Notes under the pieces: model-generated | What the model saw: the letters and a program-made list of their open reading frames with translations, nothing else | Database searches by the model: none | What the model was told of the DNA's origin: nothing | Source: Algorimicrobium echini | GTDB lineage: Bacteria; Bacteroidota; Bacteroidia; Flavobacteriales; Flavobacteriaceae | Reading direction: 5' to 3' | DNA: 64,000 bases | Assembly (NCBI RefSeq): GCF_900115185.1 | Contig: NZ_FOVN01000004.1 | Span: 226,188-290,187 of the forward strand | Part shown: one piece after another, positions 18,157 to 26,121 of the stretch | How positions within the stretch are numbered: position 1 is the stretch's first letter | Layout: each line of letters begins with the position of its first letter | Translations under genes and position numbers: made by a program

Positions 18157-18169
18157 GGTAAATTATAGC

Positions 18170-18508
18170 TTATTCAGCTTGAGCTTGTTGAAATTGTTTC
18201 ATGGCTTCGTCAAATTGTTCCATATATGCATCCCATCCACCCATAGCATAAATTTGATAGATAGACCAAAGTAGGTATAAAACATTAATGATTAAAATGA
18301 CGAGTGCAACCGTTTTGGCTGTACTCATAGCATTAACGCTTTTTAAATCATATTCTTCAGGATTTAATTGTGCTTGCTTTATTTTACTTTGAGCAATAAT
18401 AAATGCAATTCCAGCTAGAATAAAACCGAAACCTGCAAAACAGCAGCATAATAATCCAATAATAGCCAACACATAAACCAGTGTTGGATTGAGTCTTTGT
18501 TTTTCCAT
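18170..18508 (-). CDS. CCC-motif small membrane protein
   Basis: A 112-residue protein with two membrane helices. The first contains the triple cysteine of LLCCCFAGFGF, the second spans about residues 68-88 (VALVILIINVLYLLWSIY). The C-terminus is amphipathic and rich in Gln and Met. This type recurs in Flavobacteriaceae, often next to a DUF2752 protein as here (9 bases apart). Function unknown; palmitoylation or metal binding by the cysteines is only a possibility. Confidence 0.8.
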   Translation of the reverse strand: MEKQRLNPTLVYVLAIIGLLCCCFAGFGFILAGIAFIIAQSKIKQAQLNPEEYDLKSVNAMSTAKTVALVILIINVLYLLWSIYQIYAMGGWDAYMEQFDEAMKQFQQAQAE

Positions 18509-18517
18509 GTGTAAAAT

Positions 18518-18805
18518 TTAAGTAATTAGTTTTAGTGTAAAACTCCCAATTATAATACTAATAGTTATAATAGCGAGTGTATTTATAATTTTATTAGAAT
18601 GCTGAAATTTAAAAAAAATATTGAGACCAATAAAGATAAAAAGCGCAATTAATGGGTAAACAGCTGGATACATTTTAAAAGCAGCTAAAAATTCACCATG
18701 ATAAATTAGGGCAAGTGATCTTTGTAAACCACAGCCCATACAGTCAAATCCAAAAATTTGTTTGTTTAAACAGGGTAGCATAAAATCTTCTGGTGAAGAC
18801 ATCAT
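18518..18805 (-). CDS. DUF2752-family membrane protein
   Basis: A 95-residue membrane protein of the DUF2752 family. The conserved segment FGFDCMGCGLQRSLALIYHGEF is shortened here to the key features: C-x2-C-G-L-x-R followed by a small-residue helix, then two further hydrophobic helices. No function is established. It is upstream of, and probably co-transcribed with, the CCC-motif protein. Two adjacent ATG codons (18805, 18802) are possible starts. Confidence 0.85.
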   Translation of the reverse strand: MMSSPEDFMLPCLNKQIFGFDCMGCGLQRSLALIYHGEFLAAFKMYPAVYPLIALFIFIGLNIFFKFQHSNKIINTLAIITISIIIGSFTLKLIT

Positions 18806-18853
18806 AATCTTTAATTGATTTTATAGCCAAAGTTAAAAAAAGTGGTGAATAAT

Positions 18854-20686
18854 TTACTTTTTATTAGCAACCATTACTTTTTTATTTAGCGTTTCACCAG
18901 ATTTGAAGGCAACTGAAACTACATACAAACCATCACTAAACGTTTTGCTTGAAAAATAATATTTTTCAGAAAGAGGTAGGTTTTTAGTATTTATAATCTG
19001 TTTTCCTGAAACATCATAAATGGTAACTGTTTTTAAATTCTGAAGATTCGGATTTAGTAAATTGATTTCAGACGTCTCATTATTTTGAAAGATGGCAAAA
19101 TCAGACATAGTTACATCGGTAGTTCCTAAAGTTTGAGCTGAAAAAGTAATCTCAAATCTTTCAGAATACAAACCTGCCGCTAAATTGATGTCATAATTAG
19201 ATTCTCGTAAATTCACATAGATTTGATTTTCAATATCGTGAATGTAAATAGGTTGACTTTCATCAAAATTTTGAATATCATAAATTCTAAAACGAACTGG
19301 TTGATTTGCTCTAGCTTTGACAATCAAAGGAATTCGCAAGGTTTGGTCATAGTTAAAAGCTTGAATAACATAAGGCTGGTTGTCTAATATCCAATATGCA
19401 TCAGACGCCAAAGGAATATCACCTTTTCCTTCTAAACCATAATCAAAACCATCTGTTGCTGAATTGTGGAAATTCATTAGTAATTGACGTGTGTATAATT
19501 CGTTCTCGGTAAAATCAACATTAATTCGGAAACGTTTAAAATCGGCTGGTACAATATTGAAACCGTCTTCATTATAAATGGTTTCATCTGTTGTTTGTTC
19601 GTTTTCGTCAAGTTGATTTCTAAAAAAATAACTATCAGTTCCCGATTGCTTATAAAACTCGCGCTGTGCATTATTGAAAACAATAGTACCTCCTGTAGCG
19701 TTGCCTTCAATCATAAAACCTTGCCCTATTGGAATATACCGTCTTGCTACTTTAGTGCCAGACCCAAAAGGCGCATTAGTTGGTGTGCCATCTAATAGAT
19801 AGGTTGTAAATGGTGCATTGGTAAATGAATCCACGCCTCCTGCAGAAATAGTGTAAATTCCATAGCCACCTACATAGTCAGATAAATTATGTGAGGTAGC
19901 ACCTGGCGCTTGCTCCCAGTATTTTAGAGTTCCAGTCATGCGTGTTGCATTTGTAGGGTTGTGAATAAAATCGCGCGCATCCAAAGCCGAAGGGTATGGA
20001 TTTCCAACTAACGTTTCTCTATTGGCATTTAAGGTAACTGTTATATTTCCATTATTTGGTCGACCTCTAAAGTCATACTGTTGAGCACCACTTGGATTCC
20101 CCTTCATGGTAAAACCGTAACCAGATGCTAACGTACCATTTGGATCGCCACCTATTGGTAATGAACCACCACCCAAGCCAACCCAATCTTCATAGGCGTT
20201 GGTCGTGGTTGGTAATCCAATAAATGTATATAACCAATAGCTGGCAATTTGTGTTGTTGTACCATTATAACCTGCTACATAGCCAAAAGGTGTACTGGTA
20301 ATAGGTGCTGCCGTTTCACGGTACATATTATTAACTGGTTGGAAAGTTGTATTTCCAGCTGCGCCAGTATTAATACCAACAGGAGAACTCCAATAATTGT
20401 AAGCATAAGTATTTGCAGTTCCTGTTTGAAAAGCACTCAATCTTCCAGCTCCAGAATTACCTATATTGTTACCTTGTAATAATTGAGCCTCGTTGCGCAA
20501 ATAGATATGGCTATTGGTACCATTCAGATTGATACGGTTAGTTACATATAAAGATGCGCTATTTGGCCCACTAGTAAAACCTGTACCATCAACATAGACG
20601 TAACTGTTGTTTCTAACGTATAAGTCAGTTTGAGCAAATGTTAGGGAGCCTGCGATAAGAAATGTTAAATATAGTATGTTTTTCAT
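18854..20686 (-). CDS. T9SS cargo surface protein (type A sorting domain)
   Basis: A 610-residue secreted protein with a signal peptide (cleavage near LTFAQT, residue 20). The long central region is rich in Asn, Thr, Gly and Tyr and beta-structured, with no enzymatic motif. The last 75 or so residues form a type A T9SS sorting domain: a beta-sandwich beginning near residue 535, with VTIYDVSGKQI and ending in SGETLNKKVMVANKK. T9SS would export it and probably anchor it to the cell surface. It follows the S74-like gene at 20730-21908 by 43 bases on the same strand, so the two probably act together. Confidence 0.87.
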   Translation of the reverse strand: MKNILYLTFLIAGSLTFAQTDLYVRNNSYVYVDGTGFTSGPNSASLYVTNRINLNGTNSHIYLRNEAQLLQGNNIGNSGAGRLSAFQTGTANTYAYNYWSSPVGINTGAAGNTTFQPVNNMYRETAAPITSTPFGYVAGYNGTTTQIASYWLYTFIGLPTTTNAYEDWVGLGGGSLPIGGDPNGTLASGYGFTMKGNPSGAQQYDFRGRPNNGNITVTLNANRETLVGNPYPSALDARDFIHNPTNATRMTGTLKYWEQAPGATSHNLSDYVGGYGIYTISAGGVDSFTNAPFTTYLLDGTPTNAPFGSGTKVARRYIPIGQGFMIEGNATGGTIVFNNAQREFYKQSGTDSYFFRNQLDENEQTTDETIYNEDGFNIVPADFKRFRINVDFTENELYTRQLLMNFHNSATDGFDYGLEGKGDIPLASDAYWILDNQPYVIQAFNYDQTLRIPLIVKARANQPVRFRIYDIQNFDESQPIYIHDIENQIYVNLRESNYDINLAAGLYSERFEITFSAQTLGTTDVTMSDFAIFQNNETSEINLLNPNLQNLKTVTIYDVSGKQIINTKNLPLSEKYYFSSKTFSDGLYVVSVAFKSGETLNKKVMVANKK

Positions 20687-20729
20687 GGTAAAAATGTTTA
20701 AATGTTAAATAGAATAATTACCATGATTA

Positions 20730-21908
20730 TTAGTTTCTACTATTGCTCAAACTGCGGGTTGGCATATTGTTTTTCTGGAAATTAATGATTCGCTGTTTTT
20801 CAGATTCAGGAATTTCTAATTGAGATCTCAAATTTGAATCAATAATATATTCTGATGAATTAATTGAATTATTACTTGGCGTGATTGATTTACCCATGGC
20901 TATCCAATCAACAGATAAATTGGTTACTTGTTCAGAAGTTACAATAACAAAACCCTTACTTGTTTTTCTAGAGATACTTACATTTATTTCAGGGTTGTTT
21001 GAAGTAACGGTTACAACAGCATTTCCATTCAAATTTGAAGAAAAGTTAGTGTCAAAAAGTACTTCAAATTCATTGCCTTTAAGATTAACCGAACCAAAAT
21101 CACTAATTTTTTGAGATTCTAACTGCGCTTCTATATACTTAATTTTTGCTCTGTTATGTTTTACACCCACAAGGCTCATAGTAGCTACACCATATAAGCT
21201 CACTTTGGAGTTAGTAGCATCGGTAATATAATCTGGAGCTTCATCCGTAATAACTCCTAAACGCATTTGAGGTCTATATTTATTTTCTTTTCCTGAAATG
21301 TTCTGATCTAAATCTGTATTGTATTTATAAAATGATGGTTTAATATTATCAATATCATTCATAACATAATTTTCAATATCTATATTATCATTAATACTAT
21401 AAATATTTCTTTTAGTAGCTCTATTTGATATGTTATAAAAATCGTAAGAGTTAACCTCAAACCATGCATTTTGATTGACAAAATCATAAACACCATTATA
21501 ACCGTAAAAATCAGATTCTGGTAGAACTAATGGATCAGAAGCTATATAGTAACCAATGCCAATTTGATATCCTGTAGTTCCATCATTGCCAATCTCAACT
21601 GGATCGTAAATTTGGCTCACATAGAACGGTGTTCCTGGTGCTGTAAGAAATGAAACAGAATTTGGTAGGGCGTTAAATCCAAAAACATCATGCTGTGCAT
21701 CTATATTAAACATGTTAATGTTTCCATCAGATTCTACTCTAAAATCATGATTCCCTCCAGATTCATTAAAAATAGCATCTTGCATAACAGTTAGTTGTGC
21801 TGTTGGCGTTGTCGTACCAATCCCAACCTGTGCAAACAAGCTAAAATGAATCAAAAACGTTAAAATAAAGATATGAAGTATTCGGGTTACTGAAGTAATG
21901 TTTCTCAT
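20730..21908 (-). CDS. Secreted tail-fibre/S74-like surface protein
   Basis: A 392-residue protein with a signal peptide followed at once by VGIGTTTPTAQL, a phrase common at the start of Bacteroidota exported proteins that resemble phage tail fibres. Around residues 190-255 the pattern (a DNIKPSFYKY strand, then LGVITDEAPDYIT, then YGVATMSLVGVKH and a helix with charged residues) resembles the intramolecular-chaperone/peptidase S74 region. The C-terminal 130 residues are beta-rich. Its role is unknown; surface display with the T9SS cargo protein downstream is inferred from the gene order. Confidence 0.7.
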   Translation of the reverse strand: MRNITSVTRILHIFILTFLIHFSLFAQVGIGTTTPTAQLTVMQDAIFNESGGNHDFRVESDGNINMFNIDAQHDVFGFNALPNSVSFLTAPGTPFYVSQIYDPVEIGNDGTTGYQIGIGYYIASDPLVLPESDFYGYNGVYDFVNQNAWFEVNSYDFYNISNRATKRNIYSINDNIDIENYVMNDIDNIKPSFYKYNTDLDQNISGKENKYRPQMRLGVITDEAPDYITDATNSKVSLYGVATMSLVGVKHNRAKIKYIEAQLESQKISDFGSVNLKGNEFEVLFDTNFSSNLNGNAVVTVTSNNPEINVSISRKTSKGFVIVTSEQVTNLSVDWIAMGKSITPSNNSINSSEYIIDSNLRSQLEIPESEKQRIINFQKNNMPTRSLSNSRN

Positions 21909-22029
21909 AATTTGCTATTTTTAAAGTAGTTACCTTGATTGAATTTACAAAAAAAAAGAAAGTAAATAATATGCTGTTTCAACATTTAATATTAATTTCG
22001 ACAAACAGTAATTTTTTATCGACCACCTC

Positions 22030-22239
22030 ATGAAAAAGCAACAGTATGTATCCTATTTATTGATTTTAATTGGCAGTATTACAGCAATTTATGGCCAGTC
22101 AGGTGATGAGAAAAACGTGGCAATTTTAATAATAGGTATTGTTATTTTAATGTACGGTATTTATAGAATCTCGAGTAAGATTCCAAGTAAATTTGAAGAA
22201 GAAACGAATGATAAACCACATGAACATGAAGACATTTAA
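22030..22239 (+). CDS. Small two-helix membrane protein
   Basis: A 69-residue protein with two hydrophobic helices (residues about 6-22 and 28-48) and an acidic/His-rich cytoplasmic tail (EEETNDKPHEHEDI). Not assigned to a family with confidence. Its last codons overlap the start of the Smr gene in another frame, by 14-20 bases, which suggests translational coupling and supports that it is real. Confidence 0.65.
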   Translation: MKKQQYVSYLLILIGSITAIYGQSGDEKNVAILIIGIVILMYGIYRISSKIPSKFEEETNDKPHEHEDI

Positions 22240-22774
22240 AATAGGGGATTCCGTAGCTGTTTTAGATGATGATTTTTCTGGTGTTGTTACTAAAATTGCA
22301 AATGACCAAATAACCATTGAAACGCCAGATGGTTTTGAACTCGATTTTGAACCGAAAGAATTGGTCGTTACCAAGCCTTTGAAAGTTGATTTAAGTTCTG
22401 CTGAAGCTATTATCCGAGAAAAAGAACAACCTAAAAGGAAGCAAGCAACTACAAAAAAAACTAAAGAGCGATATCAACCAACTATGGAAGTGGATTTACA
22501 TATTCACCATTTAACTGAAAATTCTCACAAGATGAGTAATCATGATATGCTAACCTTACAATTGGATACGGCTAAAGGGCAACTGGAATTTGCAATTAGG
22601 AAACGGATTCAGAAAATGGTATTCATCCATGGTGTTGGAGAAGGCGTGTTGAAAACTGAATTAGAATATTTGTTTGGTCGTTATGATCAGATTAAATACT
22701 ACGATGCCGATTATAAAAAATATGGATTAGGAGCAACGGAAGTTTATATTTTTCAGAATGTTAGCAATGGTTAA
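22220..22774 (+). CDS. Smr-domain protein (MutS2 C-terminal-like, DUF2027 type)
   Basis: About 184 residues. The N-terminal 60 residues form a small beta-rich domain (FKIGDSVAVLDDDFSGVV), a linker rich in Lys and Thr follows, and the C-terminal Smr domain carries EVDLHIHHL and the VFIHGVGEGVLKTEL segment, matching the LDLHG and HGxGxG motifs. Smr domains are nicking nucleases or nucleic-acid binders in MutS2; this form without MutS occurs widely in Bacteroidota. Starts at 22208, 22220 or 22226 are all possible and all overlap the preceding small membrane-protein gene. Convergent with the TSP3-like lipoprotein gene, 5 bases away. Confidence 0.83.
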   Translation: MNMKTFKIGDSVAVLDDDFSGVVTKIANDQITIETPDGFELDFEPKELVVTKPLKVDLSSAEAIIREKEQPKRKQATTKKTKERYQPTMEVDLHIHHLTENSHKMSNHDMLTLQLDTAKGQLEFAIRKRIQKMVFIHGVGEGVLKTELEYLFGRYDQIKYYDADYKKYGLGATEVYIFQNVSNG

Positions 22775-22779
22775 AATAC

Positions 22780-23718
22780 TTAAAATTCAGGTGTAACAAG
22801 ACGGGTTTCATTTAATCTAGAGTCATTTAAAGTTCCCATATTAAACGCATCTTGTGTAATTGTAGGGAAGGTAATATCCGTAACGCGCAAGGTAATTGTA
22901 AATACTTGATTTATTGCGTGAGGCCTGTAAGCTGTTGCAGGCAGAGAGGCGCTTTCTACAGGATTTAAGTAATCAGCTATATTAGGGTTTGTAAAATCGT
23001 TTGCTGGATTTTGATCGAGTGTTGCGGCATTTTCTTCGTCTATAGTTAAGGTGCCATCATTATCATCATCAGGGTCTAAATAGTTAGGAATACCATCACC
23101 ATCCGTATCTCTTGGGTTTGTTAGTGGGTCATCATCACCATCTAAATTGTCATCAGCAATTTCAACAGAAGTAAGTACATTATCTCCATCATCATCCACA
23201 TCAATATAATCAGGTAAACCATCACCGTCTGTATCGGTTGGGTCTGTAGCAGGATTAAAATCGCCATCTAAATTAGCATCTTCAAGCTCTGCAGGAATGC
23301 CATCATTATCATCTTCTACTAAAGATACATTAATAAATGCGGACCCTGAATTACTCGATAAATCTTCGTTAATTTGAATATCGGAAGGTGGTACATCATT
23401 ACAAAATAATGCTGCAGGATTACCATTGTAAGACCGGTAGTTAAACTGGTTACCAGCATTTTCAATATTTATAACAATTTCTTCATCAACAATTAGATTT
23501 CCGTCATCATCAACTGCAATTAAATCTTCTAGTGTTAGTGCTGGATTGGTAATTTGAAGCGATAAGGATTCAAACGGATTTTCTTTTATTTGATAGAAAA
23601 CCAACTCACCACAAGCTAAAAATGTATCATCAAAATCAAATTCAACATTAATAATATCACCATCATCACATGACGTAAGGATAGAAGATGTTAAGAGTAC
23701 TAACAGTAATTTTCGCAT
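22780..23718 (-). CDS. Acidic lipoprotein with thrombospondin type 3-like calcium repeats
   Basis: A 312-residue predicted lipoprotein ([17 protein letters not shown], cysteine at residue 17). The middle (about residues 145-225) has repeated Asp-rich loops such as [18 protein letters not shown] and [18 protein letters not shown], typical of thrombospondin type 3 calcium-binding repeats seen in many exported Bacteroidota proteins. Regions on either side are beta-rich. The function is not known; calcium-stabilised surface attachment is inferred. In related genomes similar proteins can carry an FKBP-type isomerase domain, but I see none here. Confidence 0.8.
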   Translation of the reverse strand: MRKLLLVLLTSSILTSCDDGDIINVEFDFDDTFLACGELVFYQIKENPFESLSLQITNPALTLEDLIAVDDDGNLIVDEEIVINIENAGNQFNYRSYNGNPAALFCNDVPPSDIQINEDLSSNSGSAFINVSLVEDDNDGIPAELEDANLDGDFNPATDPTDTDGDGLPDYIDVDDDGDNVLTSVEIADDNLDGDDDPLTNPRDTDGDGIPNYLDPDDDNDGTLTIDEENAATLDQNPANDFTNPNIADYLNPVESASLPATAYRPHAINQVFTITLRVTDITFPTITQDAFNMGTLNDSRLNETRLVTPEF

Positions 23719-23795
23719 GAATACTATATTTTAAACAAAAATAAAAGAATTGGTAAATATACAACGTCATCCCGAACAAATAATTTTATTTCTTG

Positions 23796-23803
23796 TAATT
23801 TTG
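23796..23803 (+). promoter_or_regulatory. Putative -7 promoter element for cysteine desulfurase
   Basis: TAATTTTG matches the TAnnTTTG consensus and sits 30 bases before the cysteine desulfurase ATG, leaving a short leader. No TTG is seen at the ideal -33 distance. Confidence 0.5.
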
Positions 23804-23833
23804 TACGATTAATTTACGGAGACCTATAAGCTT

Positions 23834-24979
23834 ATGAAACCAGTATATTTTGATAGTGCAGCAACCACAAAAGTAAGAGATGAAGTTATAAATGCTATGA
23901 CAACTGTTATGCGTAATGATTATGGTAATGCTTCTTCAACACACAGTTTTGGTCGTTCATCAAAAGTATTAATCGAGCAAGCTAGAAAAACAATTGCCAA
24001 GCAGTTAAACGTGAGTGCTGGTGAAATTGTTTTCACATCAGGTGGTACAGAAGCGGATAATTTAGCGTTGCAATGTGCCATTCGCGATTTAGGGGTAGAA
24101 CATATTATAACCTCCAAAATTGAACACCATGCGGTTTTGCATACTATTGAGCAACTGGAAAAAACATGCGGTATACAAGTAAGCTATGTAAAGCTAGATG
24201 CTGATGGCCAAGTAGATTTCAATCATTTAGAAGAACTTCTTGAAACTCATGGAAAAACTTTGGTTAGCCTCATGTATGTTAATAATGAAATAGGAAATAT
24301 TTTAGATGTCAAACGTGTGAGCCATTTATGCCAATCTAATAACGCCTTGTTTCATTGTGATGCTGTACAATGTATAGGTCATTATCAATTAGATTTACAA
24401 GATATTCACATTGATTTTCTAGCGGCAAGTGCCCATAAATTCCATGGACCAAAAGGCGTTGGTTTTGCTTTTATTAGAAAAAATTCTGGTTTGAAACCGT
24501 TAATTTTTGGTGGTCAGCAGGAGCGTGGCATTCGGGCAGGTACGGAAGCTGTTCATGATATTGTTGGATTAGAAAAGGCCTTTGTTATGGCCTATGCCAA
24601 TTTGGAAACGGAAAGCGCGTATGTATTAGAATTAAAACGTCATTTTATTGCTGAATTAAAGCTAGCATTTCCAGATGTTCGTTTTAATGGCATGTCTGGT
24701 AATTTAGAAAAAAGCACTTACACCCTAATTAATGTATGTTTACCTATTCCACCTGAAAAAGCATTGATTTTATTATTTCAAATGGATTTGAAAGGGATAG
24801 CTTGTTCTAAAGGAAGTGCCTGTCAAAGTGGAAGTACAAAAGGATCACATGTTTTGAGTGAAATTTTAAGTGAAGCTGATTTAAAGAAACCATCCATTCG
24901 CTTTTCATTTAGTATATATAACACAAAGGATGAAATTGATTATGTGATTTCTGTTTTAAAGGAATTTGTAAAAGCGTAA
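23834..24979 (+). CDS. Cysteine desulfurase (NifS/IscS-like)
   Basis: A 381-residue class V aminotransferase-fold PLP enzyme that takes sulfur from cysteine for Fe-S cluster or thio-cofactor assembly. The substrate-side TSGGTEADNLAL (68-79), the PLP-lysine segment SAHKFHGPKG (K202) and the catalytic cysteine in CSKGSACQSGS (C330) are present. Length matches NifS/IscS (about 380-400). No Fe-S scaffold genes lie beside it, so it may serve thiolation or general Fe-S supply; SufS is usually the Bacteroidota Suf enzyme and is of another type. It stands alone. Confidence 0.9.
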   Translation: MKPVYFDSAATTKVRDEVINAMTTVMRNDYGNASSTHSFGRSSKVLIEQARKTIAKQLNVSAGEIVFTSGGTEADNLALQCAIRDLGVEHIITSKIEHHAVLHTIEQLEKTCGIQVSYVKLDADGQVDFNHLEELLETHGKTLVSLMYVNNEIGNILDVKRVSHLCQSNNALFHCDAVQCIGHYQLDLQDIHIDFLAASAHKFHGPKGVGFAFIRKNSGLKPLIFGGQQERGIRAGTEAVHDIVGLEKAFVMAYANLETESAYVLELKRHFIAELKLAFPDVRFNGMSGNLEKSTYTLINVCLPIPPEKALILLFQMDLKGIACSKGSACQSGSTKGSHVLSEILSEADLKKPSIRFSFSIYNTKDEIDYVISVLKEFVKA

Positions 24980-25000
24980 GCAACTACCTATTATAATTAT

Positions 25001-25044
25001 AAGGTCCAAAATATAAGCATATAGATGCTTGAATTTTGAACCTT
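25001..25044. terminator. Imperfect convergent hairpin
   Basis: AAGGT...ACCTT, CAAAAT...ATTTTG and AGCAT...ATGCT form a long interrupted stem around the loop ATAG, between the convergent cysteine desulfurase gene and the gene at 25069. There is no long U-tract, so the terminator role is moderate in support. Confidence 0.5.
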
Positions 25045-25068
25045 ATCTCTTAACACTAAATTAAAATT

Positions 25069-25566
25069 TTAAGCAGCAATTTTAGTTGTTACCAATTGCT
25101 TTGAAATTCGTGCCTGCCATTTTTCTAGCAGCACTTTTTCATTTGTCATTTCAAAATTGATATCCACATTGAAGAATTCCAAAACAAAGTCCTCTTGACC
25201 TTTAGTGCGTAGCACGAGATCAATCCGGTCCGTTTCAATTTTATTGGTTGTTTTGTTTTTTATGGTTCTATCTGTTTTATGAATGTAGCAGTCCGTTACC
25301 TGGCTTAAATCGGCTGTAATCCAAACGGTTTCTTCATCCGTTTTTTTAGAATATACCAGTTTATTTTCCGAAACATCTAAAGCAATCGCATAATAGGTTC
25401 CCCAGAAATCCATTTCGGAAACATGCACGTTTTTTGTTTGAGCATCCGCTATAAAGTTGTTTTTAGCTTTTTTCTTTTGAATGTTTTGAGACATTTGAAT
25501 GTACACAAGTGGTAGAGTAATAATTGTTGCAATTACTAAACCGATGATAATAGTATTTAAATCCAT
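25069..25566 (-). CDS. Single-pass membrane protein of unknown function
   Basis: A 165-residue protein with an N-terminal membrane anchor (residues about 5-25) and a cytoplasmic or periplasmic soluble domain of about 130 residues with alternating beta-strands and a final helix. The domain includes ETVWITADLSQVTDCYIHK and a Lys/Thr-rich hairpin. I cannot assign a family. It lies 95 bases downstream of the start side of the next minus-strand unknown gene and may be independently expressed. Confidence 0.65.
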   Translation of the reverse strand: MDLNTIIIGLVIATIITLPLVYIQMSQNIQKKKAKNNFIADAQTKNVHVSEMDFWGTYYAIALDVSENKLVYSKKTDEETVWITADLSQVTDCYIHKTDRTIKNKTTNKIETDRIDLVLRTKGQEDFVLEFFNVDINFEMTNEKVLLEKWQARISKQLVTTKIAA

Positions 25567-25660
25567 GTTTTTTATTTTTTTAGAATGTTTAAAATGTGCT
25601 TAATTAAAAGCAGGAGATAGTGGCTGAAAGTTCAGCGAAACAAAAACTAAAAAAAGGATT

Positions 25661-26035
25661 TTAAATAAAATCGTGGAATGGGAAGATGCAGGTTTGTGTA
25701 TTGTAACTCGGTATAATATGTTGTCCTGTTTTAACATATTGATTGTCTCGAGCTGTTTGCGAAGCGTCTAAAACAGTAACCGTATTGTAGGATACAAAAC
25801 GGTCTTTAGAAACGTCTGCAAGTTCAAAATCAGTAGGTGTGTTGCCTAAAATTTCAAGATCTTGATACGCGTAATAACGAGACGAATCATCTTTAGATTG
25901 TTTATGAGTCGATTGTGTTTTAAACGTGTTTTCCGAAAACGAATCTACAATAACATCATGAATAGCCGTTCCGAAGTTTAAAACATAAACTAGGAGTAAG
26001 GAAATGGCTATATGTAATTGCAATTTTGTTTTCAC
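25661..26035 (-). CDS. Small exported protein of unknown function
   Basis: A 124-residue protein starting with GTG at 26035. An N-terminal hydrophobic segment (about residues 8-22) looks like a signal peptide or membrane anchor. The rest is polar with no recognisable motif; the C-terminus ends in NTQTCIFPFHDFI. Codon usage resembles the neighbours, which supports a real gene, but conservation cannot be judged here. Confidence 0.5.
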   Translation of the reverse strand: MKTKLQLHIAISLLLVYVLNFGTAIHDVIVDSFSENTFKTQSTHKQSKDDSSRYYAYQDLEILGNTPTDFELADVSKDRFVSYNTVTVLDASQTARDNQYVKTGQHIIPSYNTQTCIFPFHDFI

Positions 26036-26121
26036 AACACAAAAGTAGTAAAAAGTAGAATTCGTTGATTCAAAACTTTGTTAAATTGTTGTTTAAAAAA
26101 TAATATACTTTAACACATTAA

